Assembly: GCA_001460835.1 (NCBI GenBank)
Contig: CYKH01000886.1
Location: 1-63,689 of the forward strand
Direction: 5' to 3'
Length of the DNA: 63,689 nucleotides
Source: Bodo saltans
Lineage: Eukaryota > Euglenozoa > Kinetoplastea > Eubodonida > Bodonidae
Shown here: in pieces, positions 1-9,538 of the stretch
Layout: each line of letters opens with the position of its first letter
Position numbering within the stretch: position 1 is the first letter of the stretch
Translations under genes and position numbers: made by a program
Notes under the pieces: generated by a model
The model's database searches: none
Seen by the model: only the letters and a program-made list of their open reading frames with translations
What the model was told of the DNA's origin: nothing

Positions 1-1
1 A

Positions 2-1129
2 ACGAGTCTATTGTCCAACATCTTGTATGGTGTCCCAAGCGAGTTCTCTATGCGCCACTTGTGGACGGCTGCTTCACTGTCGGGGAACGACATGACAACG
101 AAAGCTGTCACGAAAACCAGCGCCAACGAGAAGACCTACACCGAGAACATCGTGGAAACCTCCCGGAGAGTGAAGAATGCAGAACAAGGAATTGTTAGAG
201 CGTATGGGCTTGACGATGCGGGTTTACGGATGGTGGAGAAGTCGGTGGAACGCTACAAGAAGTCCTCCTTGCGAAAGCAGCACTTCAGTGTCGACGAAGA
301 AGCACGCCAAGTTTACAAGAAGATGGTGTGGGAGCAAGGGCTCCCTGCTTCCTACTATTTAGCTCGTCGAGACTCAAAATTCGTCGAGGATGACAGTGTG
401 CCACGGGTACGAGACATCTTGATCATGTCAAGTCACATTCTTGGACTAGAATTTGTCGAGTTCTCGTCGTTCGATACCCCAGAAGATGTAGAGGTGGTCG
501 CTGTATTGCTGCGCCCTGAAGTGGAGCGATGTATCCGACGAACTTGGAGCCTGGATAGTCCCATCGACACCCGCCCACATGAAGAGAAGCTCGAGGCTCT
601 TGCAATCATGTTCAAAATGGACCCAGCTGTGCTCCGCACTCCGCAGTCAAACGCGTCGCTCTTCCCGTCATCATTGTGGTTGATTCTGTGGGTCCTGCAG
701 CCTGTGTGTGATGAAAGTGCATACCGCCACATTGTGGAGATGATGGTTCTGGTGAGGCTAAGTGAGGCGGAGGGTTTAGGGTCGCCTGCGCACAAGATCA
801 TTGAGGGTCTTGCGTGTCGCACTCGTCGTCCAATCCTGGCTTCAGTGAAACTTGCGGGGCAGTTTGCCGCTGCGTATCGCGAAGTGCAGAATCTCTTAAC
901 CCTTCTGTCGCTCGACGACTCCTTGCGTCTGCCGGAGCCGGCCGACATCTACTCTGGCTCATTGCTGCACTATTTGTACTGCTTCGGAGATTCGCTAGAC
1001 GCTGAGAGTATGCTGTCCAGCCTGACGGTGCCGCTGGACGACGCCTCACTTGCAGCAGCAGGTGTGTCAGCGATCACGACGTCAATTGCGTCGTTCTCTT
1101 TGGAGCGCTTTGCAAATGTGTTTGCTTGA
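2..1129 (+). CDS. Unrecognised protein, 3' portion (5' end outside window)
   Basis: The frame is open from the first bases of the window and ends with TGA at 1127-1129, so this is probably the C-terminal part (at least 375 residues) of a longer protein. In-frame ATGs exist at 50 and 88, so a short complete gene starting there cannot be excluded. I do not recognise a family. The sequence is mostly predicted helical, with a charged N-terminal stretch and a more hydrophobic leucine-rich C-terminal half; there is no clear membrane segment, coiled coil or catalytic motif. It is intronless and on the same strand as all the other genes. Coding status is supported by the long uninterrupted frame and balanced amino-acid composition; function is unknown. 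Confidence 0.7.
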   Translation, partial: TSLLSNILYGVPSEFSMRHLWTAASLSGNDMTTKAVTKTSANEKTYTENIVETSRRVKNAEQGIVRAYGLDDAGLRMVEKSVERYKKSSLRKQHFSVDEEARQVYKKMVWEQGLPASYYLARRDSKFVEDDSVPRVRDILIMSSHILGLEFVEFSSFDTPEDVEVVAVLLRPEVERCIRRTWSLDSPIDTRPHEEKLEALAIMFKMDPAVLRTPQSNASLFPSSLWLILWVLQPVCDESAYRHIVEMMVLVRLSEAEGLGSPAHKIIEGLACRTRRPILASVKLAGQFAAAYREVQNLLTLLSLDDSLRLPEPADIYSGSLLHYLYCFGDSLDAESMLSSLTVPLDDASLAAAGVSAITTSIASFSLERFANVFA

Positions 1130-1380
1130 TTGATTGACGCTGTTTTTTTTACTTGGCCTCGTTCGTTGCACTATCATTTAAGTTTGCGTCATGCTCGTCA
1201 TGCTCCTCTATTTGCATCTGACTCTCCCCCGCAGACAGAACCCACTGTTTTGGCTGCCACTGAGTCTCGTGAGGATGATTTTTTCTGTTCTCCCTTCGCA
1301 CTTGAAACATGACACACGAAACATGCGAAAACATAGTCTTTTCCTTTGTTCCTTTCCTTATTTTGCCTTCCGCTTTACTT

Positions 1381-1401
1381 TGTTTTTTTGGGTCAAACCA
1401 G
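1381..1401 (+). promoter_or_regulatory. Polypyrimidine tract and AG, likely trans-splice acceptor
   Basis: A T/C-rich stretch (about 1340-1390) is followed by the first AG at 1400-1401, seven bases before the ATG at 1408. This is the arrangement expected for spliced-leader addition and favours 1408 over the longer non-ATG frame that opens at 1309. Confidence 0.5.
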
Positions 1402-1407
1402 CCACAT

Positions 1408-2787
1408 ATGAGCCATCACATCCTGCTCATGCTTTCAGTTGCGGTTGCGCTCACGTTTGCTTTCGCAGTGGGAACTAGCAGCGCAGCGGCACCGCTGGTC
1501 ATCAACGTGACGATCCCCTACGAATTCGACGCCATGCGGTGCGCAGGTGGCAGCGACGCCAACAGCATAAACTTGCTGATTGCGGTGCAATGGGGCAGGC
1601 TTGTAGCCATCTCACCAACGACTGGCGCCACTGTTTGGAATTGGACGATCGCAGAGAAATACAACGAGACGGAGGGTGTTGCCCTTGGCCCTGTAGTTCA
1701 GCACGTTGTGGTGCTGCTCGCGGGGAGCACTCGACACGGAATCGACATTACCACTGGCGCGTTGCTGTGGACCTTTGACGGAGACTACATTGGGATTTAC
1801 GATTCCATTTCACAGCTGGACGATGCGGGCTACTTGTGGTTCTTAAAGTACTCAAAAGGCTGGTTGGCGGCTCTCAATCTCGTCACCGGCACGATTGTGA
1901 AGAACGTAACGCTGCCGGCTCACTGCAACCGGAGCGACACGTTTGTTGCTGTGCACTATCCCTACGCACTCATCGATGATACTTTATTCCACGATTCAAA
2001 CGATAAGATCCGCACGGAGTGCATGGTTGACATGCGCCTTAGCGCAGCTGCACCCGTTGCGTGGTCGTCCACGTACAATAAGACGCTGATTGAGTTTTAC
2101 CTGAAACGCTCCACGATTTCTGGCAACTGCACGGATGCGTCTGCAGATCCGTCGACGTGTTTGATCATTCGACAAGGACAGGATCTCGACACACAACACG
2201 GCTACTACGTGCGGTTTGCCCGAACGTACATTGCGTCCACCGGCATCATCTCTGCCCTCTACCTACGCACACCCGCCGGTGCTGAAGGATGCTACATAGA
2301 CGGGTACACTGAGTTCAGCCACCCCGTGGACATCGTTGCGTCTACTAGCGGTGTGGGAGCTGACGCGGCCTATCCCGCCGGTGCAGTGGCGATGCGGTGC
2401 TACACGTCAGACCAGTCGAAGCAGAGGGTCCTCACAAATCTGGTGAACGTGTCGAACTTCACGCAGCAATGGGGTCGCTACACGACGATCCCGCGAGGCT
2501 TTGACGGCGACCGCGTGCTGCTGAGCCCAACTGTGACGTGGGCCGTGGTGAACCAAGGGAACTGGGTTTCGGCCCGATCGGTGTCAATCAACGCGTATGT
2601 CACGGCGACCGGCGGCCGACCTGGAACGATGAAGGAGGCGAACTGGCCTTTGTGGTTCCCAGACTACATGCTGGAGCGGATGAACGAGAAGACGTCGTGC
2701 AACGCCGGGAATTATTTTGTGATGGTGGCCAGGAACGAGTCGCTGATGGATCCGTACATCAAGACCCTTGTATTCGTGACGGTGTAG
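1408..2787 (+). CDS. Secreted PQQ-propeller-like glycoprotein, tandem copy 1
   Basis: 459 residues from the ATG at 1408. The N-terminus is a typical signal peptide (basic/polar start, then an Ala/Leu/Val-rich core, cleavage likely near residues 25-30). The mature part has PQQ-type propeller strands of the form G-x-x-x-W-x-W/F (around residues 85-95 and 130-140) with alternating 'interior chamber' motifs, about ten N-glycosylation sequons and several cysteines. There is no transmembrane segment or obvious GPI signal at the C-terminus, so a secreted or lumenal soluble glycoprotein is most likely. No PQQ-binding catalytic residues are apparent, so enzymatic activity should not be assumed. The next gene is a close paralogue in the same orientation. 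The family is known to me only by its fold-type repeats; function is unknown. Confidence 0.8.
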   Translation: MSHHILLMLSVAVALTFAFAVGTSSAAAPLVINVTIPYEFDAMRCAGGSDANSINLLIAVQWGRLVAISPTTGATVWNWTIAEKYNETEGVALGPVVQHVVVLLAGSTRHGIDITTGALLWTFDGDYIGIYDSISQLDDAGYLWFLKYSKGWLAALNLVTGTIVKNVTLPAHCNRSDTFVAVHYPYALIDDTLFHDSNDKIRTECMVDMRLSAAAPVAWSSTYNKTLIEFYLKRSTISGNCTDASADPSTCLIIRQGQDLDTQHGYYVRFARTYIASTGIISALYLRTPAGAEGCYIDGYTEFSHPVDIVASTSGVGADAAYPAGAVAMRCYTSDQSKQRVLTNLVNVSNFTQQWGRYTTIPRGFDGDRVLLSPTVTWAVVNQGNWVSARSVSINAYVTATGGRPGTMKEANWPLWFPDYMLERMNEKTSCNAGNYFVMVARNESLMDPYIKTLVFVTV

Positions 2788-2975
2788 CGTGTAGCATGTT
2801 GCAGAAAGATAATAATAAACGGACCTCACAAGTAGCGCATCTATTATTTTGATTCGAAAGCGAGTGGAAAACACTGTCCTCGGTGTTTGGGCACTCCAAT
2901 AGCGCATTATGACACTTGCTGTTTTTTTTGTTGAAAACTCTATTGATTCTTCCAGCTGATCTGAGGTTAAAGGAA

Positions 2976-4343
2976 ATGGGGCGCAGTCATCGGCTTTCGC
3001 TTTATTTTGCTGCTGTGCTCACGTTTGCTCTCGCAGTGGGAACTAGCAGCGGAGCAGCGGCACCGCTGGTCATCAATGTGACGATCCCCTACGAATTCGA
3101 CGCCATGCGGTGCGCCGGTGGCAGCGACGCCAACAGCACAAATTTGCTGATTGCCGTGCAATGGAGCTGGCTTGTTGCCATCTCACCAACGACTGGCGCC
3201 ACTGTTTGGAATTGGACGATCGCAGAGAAGTACAACGAAACGGAGAGTGTTGCTCTTGGCCCTGTCGTTCAGCACGTTGTGGTGCTGTTCACTCGTAACA
3301 CATGGCGAGGAATCGACGTCAGTACTGGCGCGTTGCTGTGGACGTTTGACGGAGACCACATTGGGTTATACGATACCAATTCACAGCTGGACGATGCTGG
3401 CTACTTGTGGTTCTTGAAACGCACTCAAGGATGGTTGGCAGCGGTAAATCTTGTCACCGGCACGATTGTGAAGAACGTGACGTTGCCAGCTCACTGCAAC
3501 CGAAGCGACACGTTCGCTGCCGTGCGCTACCCCTTGGCGCTCATCGTGAATAATAAATTCCACGACATTAACGATACGATCCGCACGGAGTGCATGGTGG
3601 ACTTACATCTGAACGCAGCTGCACCCGTTGCGTGGTCGTCAACGTACAATGAGACTGTCATTGAATTCTTTCTGGAGAGGTCCACTATTTCTGGAAACTG
3701 CACTGACGTGTCTGCAGATCCATCGACGTGTTTGATCATTCGACAAGGCAAGGAGCTCGATCCACATGACGGGTACTACCTGAGGTTTGGCCGAGCATAT
3801 ATCGCGTCCACGGGCGTCGTCTCCGCCCTTTACATACGCACAGCCGCTGGTGTTGATGGGTGCAGCGTTGATGGGATCACCGAGTTTAGCCACCCTGTCG
3901 ACATCGTTGCCTCGCCTAGCGACGCGGCCTATCCCGCCGGTGCCGTGGCGGTGCAGTGCTACACGCGGAATCCGTCGATGCGGGTCCTCACGAACCTGGT
4001 GAACGTGTCGAACTTCACGCAGCAATGGGGTCGCTACACGACGATCCCGGAGAACAGGGACGACGACCGCGTACTGCTGAGCCCAACTGTAACGTGGGCT
4101 GTGGTGAACCAAGGCAGCTGGGTTTCGGCCCGATCGTTGTCGATCAATGCGTACGTCACGGCGACCGGCAGCCGACCTGGAACGACGAAGGAGGCGAACT
4201 GGCCTTTGTGGTTCCCAGACTACATGCTGGAGCGGATGAACGAGAAGACGTCGTGCAACGCCGGGAATTATTTTGTGATGGTGGCCAGGAACGAGTCGCT
4301 GATGGATCCGTACATCAAGACCCTTGTGTTTGTGACGGTGTAG
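2976..4343 (+). CDS. Secreted PQQ-propeller-like glycoprotein, tandem copy 2
   Basis: 455 residues from the ATG at 2976; the frame is open upstream to 2916 but without an ATG, and a T-rich tract plus AG (around 2920-2954) precedes the ATG. It is a tandem duplicate of the gene at 1408-2787. The two proteins align end to end with the same signal peptide type, propeller motifs, cysteines and most N-glycosylation sites. Nucleotide identity is very high in the last ~350 bp and lower in the middle, where substitutions and a short deletion (six residues around position 325) occur. The pair looks like a recent duplication with either gene conversion or strong constraint at the 3' end. Predicted secreted or lumenal; substrate or partner unknown. 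Confidence 0.8.
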   Translation: MGRSHRLSLYFAAVLTFALAVGTSSGAAAPLVINVTIPYEFDAMRCAGGSDANSTNLLIAVQWSWLVAISPTTGATVWNWTIAEKYNETESVALGPVVQHVVVLFTRNTWRGIDVSTGALLWTFDGDHIGLYDTNSQLDDAGYLWFLKRTQGWLAAVNLVTGTIVKNVTLPAHCNRSDTFAAVRYPLALIVNNKFHDINDTIRTECMVDLHLNAAAPVAWSSTYNETVIEFFLERSTISGNCTDVSADPSTCLIIRQGKELDPHDGYYLRFGRAYIASTGVVSALYIRTAAGVDGCSVDGITEFSHPVDIVASPSDAAYPAGAVAVQCYTRNPSMRVLTNLVNVSNFTQQWGRYTTIPENRDDDRVLLSPTVTWAVVNQGSWVSARSLSINAYVTATGSRPGTTKEANWPLWFPDYMLERMNEKTSCNAGNYFVMVARNESLMDPYIKTLVFVTV

Positions 4344-4479
4344 CAGAGTTGCAAAATGAATCTTTGGAGCGCTCCGAAATTATTCTTTTGACAAGCATGT
4401 GACGATTTTTTTTTGTTGAGATCATCTTGCACTCACTTTGGATTGTTCTACCTTAGTTGTTCGTTTAGAGTTTTCTGTT

Positions 4480-7320
4480 ATGTGGTACGAGAATGTCTAC
4501 GTCGACCAGGCACGCGTGGCGCTAGGAGTGCCGCTCTCGCCCTTGTGGATTGCAAGCAGTGCAACAGCCATCGAGGTGGGTGGTGGCCGCCCTGTGCTCT
4601 CTGGTCATTTCTTTGTGTTCGGGTCCATGTGCGCATTCCTTTCATCAGGACTATCCGCATCAGCTGCTGCACAGCAACCGCATCACTACCATCAACAAAC
4701 ACAAAGTTCCGAATCTGCAGGCTCTCCACTTTCTACAACCGTGGCGGCCTCTCAAACCATCGGAAGAACTCTGAAAGGCGGCAATCCTGCGACGACCGAC
4801 GCACATATCGATGTTGGCGCCATCACTCCATTGAAGGAAGAAGTTGTGTTCCGCATCAGCTACGACACGATTGAGTCGGTGTTTGCCGAGGCAGACAACA
4901 GCTTGCGGATTATTGCCCATGGGAGTGTTTTCAAGTTTGTGCAAATGGAAGAGAGATCGATTGTTCTCAACGCCGTTCATTGGCTGTGCAGCAACGGGTC
5001 AACACTTGCGGGTGACATGGACGAGATCCAGCGATCGATTGTCATGTACCCCGATGCGTCGCGGAAAGTGCGAGCACTCGCCACACGCCCAGAGCACGCC
5101 TCGGAGTACGTGCTGCAGGACATCGATGGGGCGATTATTACTAATCACCGATTGTTGTTTTCCACTACAGTGATTCGACTGCCTTCGATTCAACTGATGC
5201 ACATTGGCGAGGAGGATCTTAAGATTATCATCAGCAATGACTTGATCTTAAAACTACGATGCTCACAGCAACGACAGTCCCTTGTCAGCAGTGTGTGGTT
5301 AGCGTCCCTACCCATCTGGACAGACCTGCTCGACCGTGTCCATCAGGACCCACAGAAAGCGTTAAAAGCCCACGTCAAGATCCTCTCCCGCCTTCACCGA
5401 CAGTTCTGCGCGATTGATGTTTCTCGTGACGGACTATTATCGCACAGTGAAATACAAAATGCGATTGGGTGCTTGTTCTACAACAGTGCGTTTGTGGACG
5501 GTTTCTTTCAAGCACTTGACGCGGACTCCAATGGAGAGATTAGCCTCACGGAGTTTCTTACTGGAATCTCAAGGCTTGTGACGAGTGACATGATTGGCCG
5601 GATTCGTTTCTCGTTTCAAATGTACGACAGGGATCGCTCTGGGTTTCTTGATCGGGACGAATTTTATTCTGCGCTCCAGATTTTATTTTCGACCGGCGAC
5701 GTCCACGCACATGAGGACGAACTGAGAAGCGTTTGTGATGAGTTGTTCGAGCTGATGGACACGGATCAGTCCGGAACAATTTCAGCGGAAGAGTACACCG
5801 ATGCCCTTCTCTTCAACCCTCAAGTTCACCGACTGTTTCGTCGAGTGGGCCTCTACGATGGTGCTGACTACTTCTTGCTTCAGCTTGCGGAGGATCCTTT
5901 AGGGATCTGGTCCTCGTCATGGGGCATCACCGCAGCAGTGATGCAAGGGCTGCTTGCTGGACTTCACGCGAAAAGCGATGCTCAAGTCCTCCATGATCAA
6001 CAACAGCAACAAATGCAGACCACAAATTCAAATCAAGGGGCTTTCGAGAGCTCTGGTCGATCACTTGTCCCTCTGGTGCCGGAGTCGTATTTGGCCACCA
6101 AAAGGCTTTTCATTAACATTGCGGAGGAGACGCTGAAGAGATACGGCGAACCGTATGATCCCGCTAGTGGTGGCGTTGCGGTGTCAGAACTAGAAGCGGT
6201 GGATGCGGGTGGGCGTCCGGGTGGGGCAACCATGGCAGTCCTTGAAGTCAGCGCTCCAGATGTCTTTGATCGCATTCGTACTCTGCACGACATTGGCCTT
6301 AAGAATCTGAAGCAGTCGTTAGGCATCGATAATTTAGTCGGCAACATGCTTCTTGGGAGTAGCACACTCCTTCGTCCGATCGAAAACTTGTTCCGTGATC
6401 GTCACCAATTTAAGTTTGTGTCCCATGACGGAGTGTTTCTCGTTCGCCACGTCACCGCAGAAGAAAAGTCGCGACTTATTTTACAACTTCCACAGTTCAT
6501 GAGTTACTTGCTGAACAATCCCAATACACTACTCCCCCGAGTCCTTGGTCAGTTTTCAGTCTACTGTGGGACGAAACAGCTCCACTTTGTGCTTCAGCTT
6601 AATACACTGCGACACACCGATGAGCATCGGTTCCCTATTTGCTTTCATGCCATGAACAACAAAGTCCCACTTCCCCCCAAAGGTGTCGACGCCACGGACC
6701 TTCGAGCGCCTGTAGAGCTTCACGCGGGATGGCGGGAACCTGTTCTTCGACAAGCTGCAAAAGACGTGCAATACTTGTGTTCCATCGGCATGAGCGACTA
6801 TGCTCTGGTGGCAGCCGTCACTGCACTCCCTCAACCAGTGAATACCGCCATCATGGGCAGAGGAAAGATCTTCCTGGAAGCGCTGGACTCATACGAGCGC
6901 ACGATTTCTACCGCTGAAAGGATCCAGGAGACATTCAAGAAGACAAAGAAATCGTGGAGCTGCTGCAAAGACTCTGCTGTCAAATCATCGACTCTGCAAG
7001 CGGCGAGTTCCGCGGACGGACGGGCAGGAGGTGGCGGCGGAAGTGGTTCCTTTTCATTAGATGGAGGAGGAGTAGATCATCAGCACCGATACCGTAGTGT
7101 GGGCTCGATCCTCCGCGACTCCATCGGCGCGATACCGTCGTGCCGCAGAACGTGGGGCCGCTCAGCCCAACAAGGAGGCATATTCTTTTCCTTCGAGAAC
7201 GGAGACGGACCTCACTTAGTCGCAGGTCATTCAAAACACAAGAACTTATGGGAGAGTTCGTTTGGACTCGCTCGCATGGCGATACCACTTCGTAATGAAC
7301 TCGTCGACCTCCTCAACTAA
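4480..7320 (+). CDS. EF-hand and PIP-kinase-like protein (possible 5' part of a split gene)
   Basis: 946 residues from ATG 4480 (4627 is an alternative ATG). The N-terminal ~100 residues are low complexity. Residues ~100-290 contain a possible PH-like region. Four canonical EF-hand loops follow at about residues 310-440 (DVSRDGLLSHSE, DADSNGEISLTE, DRDRSGFLDRDE, DTDQSGTISAEE), so Ca2+ binding is likely. From ~610 to the end there is a phosphatidylinositol-phosphate-kinase-like domain, recognisable from the 'NNPNTLLPR..G' segment, a 'MNN' strand and an 'I(G)xSDYAL' helix. Key catalytic positions look altered: Arg where PIPKs have the ATP-binding Lys, DLRAP for DLKGS, and Glu for the metal-binding Asp. 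It may therefore be a pseudokinase. The frame continues open after the TAA into the phosphatase-like ORF. Confidence 0.8.
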   Translation: MWYENVYVDQARVALGVPLSPLWIASSATAIEVGGGRPVLSGHFFVFGSMCAFLSSGLSASAAAQQPHHYHQQTQSSESAGSPLSTTVAASQTIGRTLKGGNPATTDAHIDVGAITPLKEEVVFRISYDTIESVFAEADNSLRIIAHGSVFKFVQMEERSIVLNAVHWLCSNGSTLAGDMDEIQRSIVMYPDASRKVRALATRPEHASEYVLQDIDGAIITNHRLLFSTTVIRLPSIQLMHIGEEDLKIIISNDLILKLRCSQQRQSLVSSVWLASLPIWTDLLDRVHQDPQKALKAHVKILSRLHRQFCAIDVSRDGLLSHSEIQNAIGCLFYNSAFVDGFFQALDADSNGEISLTEFLTGISRLVTSDMIGRIRFSFQMYDRDRSGFLDRDEFYSALQILFSTGDVHAHEDELRSVCDELFELMDTDQSGTISAEEYTDALLFNPQVHRLFRRVGLYDGADYFLLQLAEDPLGIWSSSWGITAAVMQGLLAGLHAKSDAQVLHDQQQQQMQTTNSNQGAFESSGRSLVPLVPESYLATKRLFINIAEETLKRYGEPYDPASGGVAVSELEAVDAGGRPGGATMAVLEVSAPDVFDRIRTLHDIGLKNLKQSLGIDNLVGNMLLGSSTLLRPIENLFRDRHQFKFVSHDGVFLVRHVTAEEKSRLILQLPQFMSYLLNNPNTLLPRVLGQFSVYCGTKQLHFVLQLNTLRHTDEHRFPICFHAMNNKVPLPPKGVDATDLRAPVELHAGWREPVLRQAAKDVQYLCSIGMSDYALVAAVTALPQPVNTAIMGRGKIFLEALDSYERTISTAERIQETFKKTKKSWSCCKDSAVKSSTLQAASSADGRAGGGGGSGSFSLDGGGVDHQHRYRSVGSILRDSIGAIPSCRRTWGRSAQQGGIFFSFENGDGPHLVAGHSKHKNLWESSFGLARMAIPLRNELVDLLN

Positions 7321-7461
7321 GTTCCACGGCTACTGCAGCAACTCTTGCAGTTGCCAGAGCCGCTGAACAGGAGTGGAACGACATCCAGCTCTAATGGAAG
7401 AAATAATCGAAACAGCGTTCTTCGGCGCTCCACCGAGGCAATCGTGACGCCCCCGCCTTCC

Positions 7462-9306
7462 ATGATGAGCGACACAACTGCAAGAATGTACCCTGTCTCC
7501 ACCGACACGGGACGCGACGCCCATATTGGTGTAGACTACGCCCAGAAGATGATTTATATTGTGGGCAGCCACGGCCAGCGGCTTTTGACCCTCAACGCTG
7601 TCCTAGCACGAGATTTGATTTCCTTCGCTAAGGATCTTCAACCATACTGCGAGCGGCACCGCAGGCGTCTCGGGCTGCGAGTTGGGCTCGAGAACAAGCC
7701 ACAAGGCGGACATCGTGAGTTCACTAGGCGAGTGGATTTGTTCTTCGACAACATTGTCGCAAAGGAACTATTCTTGTCTGAGGCGCGTGAAACACTTTCC
7801 GGGGATGGGCGAACCGGTGCCCATGTGAAGAAGCTGAGAGTCTTCAGTACGACATGGAATGTAGGAGAGCGTCCACCTGGGGACCTCACTGAGCTGCTTC
7901 GACACGCCACTGGAAGTGCAAGTGGCTGCACCAACGACGGCGCCCACAACAACGCCGAGGAAAGGTGTGATCTTGCAATTATCGCGCTGCAAGATTGCAC
8001 ATTTCCTGTACCAGGAGGAGTTGCTGCGACAACATGCGAGCACTTTATGGTCTACACCCTTGGGGCACACTTCGTGGACTACGACTTGGTGTGCTGTTCA
8101 AGCGTCTGGAGCACTCGTACGTTTGTCTGGGTGCACAAATCGCTGTCGCAGCATGTCTCTAGTATTTGCACTGCGACCACCGGCAACTTCTTGGGGAATT
8201 CCAACGCGGTTGGGGTGGGGCTAAAGATTTTCGATGCGTCTTTCTGCATTCTCAATGCTCGATTCGCTGAGAGAGGCGATGAAAGCAGCAGCACAGATAG
8301 TTTTTACGACATGGTGGAAGGACTGAGCAGCGACTTGGAGTCAGAAGGAATGGGGCCGCTAGCAGCGTATCACCACGTGTTATTCTGTGGCGATTTGAAG
8401 TATCGCCACCGCGCAGCACTGCATGAGATCATTGACGCGAGCAGGTCTGGATCTTCGTTTCTCCCGTTATCGCAATCAGATCAGCTAGTGGAGGAAATGG
8501 CCAGTGGGATGTCCTTCTTGGGATTTACCGAAGGTCCACTTTCATTCCGACCCACGAACCGCTTTTTGCTCGGTGCCTCCACCGGTGTGCAAGTCGTGGG
8601 AGGTCATGTGACGACAAGCGTTGCCAACACTCAGTGCCGAGTGTATGATGAGTGGCGGCGTGAGCACGACCCTCCCACGTGGTCCCACCGTATCTTGTAC
8701 CGTTCCTTAGGGCATCCAATCGATGAGGGTACTTGCCTCAAGTACGACGCGTGCCTTGCGATCCATTCTAGCAGCTGCGCCCCTGTGTTTGCGGTCCATG
8801 AAGTCTCTGCTCGAGTTCAGTTCGTAGTGCCTGTCGTGGTACCACCGAGCCACCCCAAAGTTGTGTCCTTGAGAATCTCGAAACTTCGTTGCGATGAGTT
8901 ACTACAAAACGATATTTGCAAGATTTGCGATCCGTGGGTGAAGTTCTTTTGCCCATTTTTCGCGGAGCTCCCATCCGCCACTCGCACGCTTCCTCAGCGC
9001 GGCACTGTCTCCCCATTTTGGCCAGGCCCTTTTGTCTTCCCTGTTGTTCCTTGTGACAGAGCATTGGTCATTAGCGAGTACTTTCACTTCGTTGTGTACG
9101 ACGAGGGCAGCAGTGGAAAAAACACTCTGGGTGTCGCAACCCTTCCTTTAGACTGTTTATCGTTCCACACGTCGAAGGAATTGACGCTGCCGATATTGCT
9201 TCACGGTCGTCGCAACGGGAGCTTGAGCGCTGTGGTGGAGATGGTGCTGAGCACAGCTGTACCAGCAGGAGGAAACATGCCTTCTTCGTTGCACCAATTG
9301 CGATGA
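7462..9306 (+). CDS. Inositol polyphosphate 5-phosphatase-like domain with C2 domain
   Basis: First ATG is at 7462, but the frame is open from 7321, directly after the TAA of the PIPK-like ORF and in the same frame. No polypyrimidine tract or acceptor is convincing in between, so this is probably the 3' half of one gene. The IPPc fold is recognisable from TWNVG (~7855), a 'LQD' strand, GNSNAVGV, FCGDLKYR and PTWSHRIL. Several active-site positions differ from the family: LQE to LQD, GDLNYR to GDLKYR, WCDR to WSHR, and SDH near the end replaced by SSC. A C-terminal C2-type beta sandwich (from ~8840, 'VVSLRISKLRC' onwards, with a DEG loop) would bind membrane or lipid. Expected role: phosphoinositide binding, possibly without catalysis. 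Confidence 0.75.
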   Translation: MMSDTTARMYPVSTDTGRDAHIGVDYAQKMIYIVGSHGQRLLTLNAVLARDLISFAKDLQPYCERHRRRLGLRVGLENKPQGGHREFTRRVDLFFDNIVAKELFLSEARETLSGDGRTGAHVKKLRVFSTTWNVGERPPGDLTELLRHATGSASGCTNDGAHNNAEERCDLAIIALQDCTFPVPGGVAATTCEHFMVYTLGAHFVDYDLVCCSSVWSTRTFVWVHKSLSQHVSSICTATTGNFLGNSNAVGVGLKIFDASFCILNARFAERGDESSSTDSFYDMVEGLSSDLESEGMGPLAAYHHVLFCGDLKYRHRAALHEIIDASRSGSSFLPLSQSDQLVEEMASGMSFLGFTEGPLSFRPTNRFLLGASTGVQVVGGHVTTSVANTQCRVYDEWRREHDPPTWSHRILYRSLGHPIDEGTCLKYDACLAIHSSSCAPVFAVHEVSARVQFVVPVVVPPSHPKVVSLRISKLRCDELLQNDICKICDPWVKFFCPFFAELPSATRTLPQRGTVSPFWPGPFVFPVVPCDRALVISEYFHFVVYDEGSSGKNTLGVATLPLDCLSFHTSKELTLPILLHGRRNGSLSAVVEMVLSTAVPAGGNMPSSLHQLR

Positions 9307-9538
9307 ACGCCTTTTTTGTTTAGCAAGTGTGGTGTTTCTGTTTTTTCCGATTTTTGTCCACTGAGAAAAAAAAAAGACAGAAGTCTGTCCTGGTTGGTAA
9401 AAGGACCTTATTCAGCCCACTGTTGATCTCACCTGATTCATCAAAAAAGGAATAAGCATCACACAAGGGTCCTGTGAAACACAAAATAGCCTATCACCCA
9501 ATCATCAAAAAAAAAGGCGCAACACTTCTGCTAAGATC
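9307..9538. other. Intergenic region with A- and T-rich processing signals
   Basis: A T-rich tract (9313-9356) and A-runs (9366-9374 and 9508-9516) lie between two genes. This fits 3'-UTR, polyadenylation and trans-splicing signals. No ORF with an ATG or RNA gene is apparent. Confidence 0.4.
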
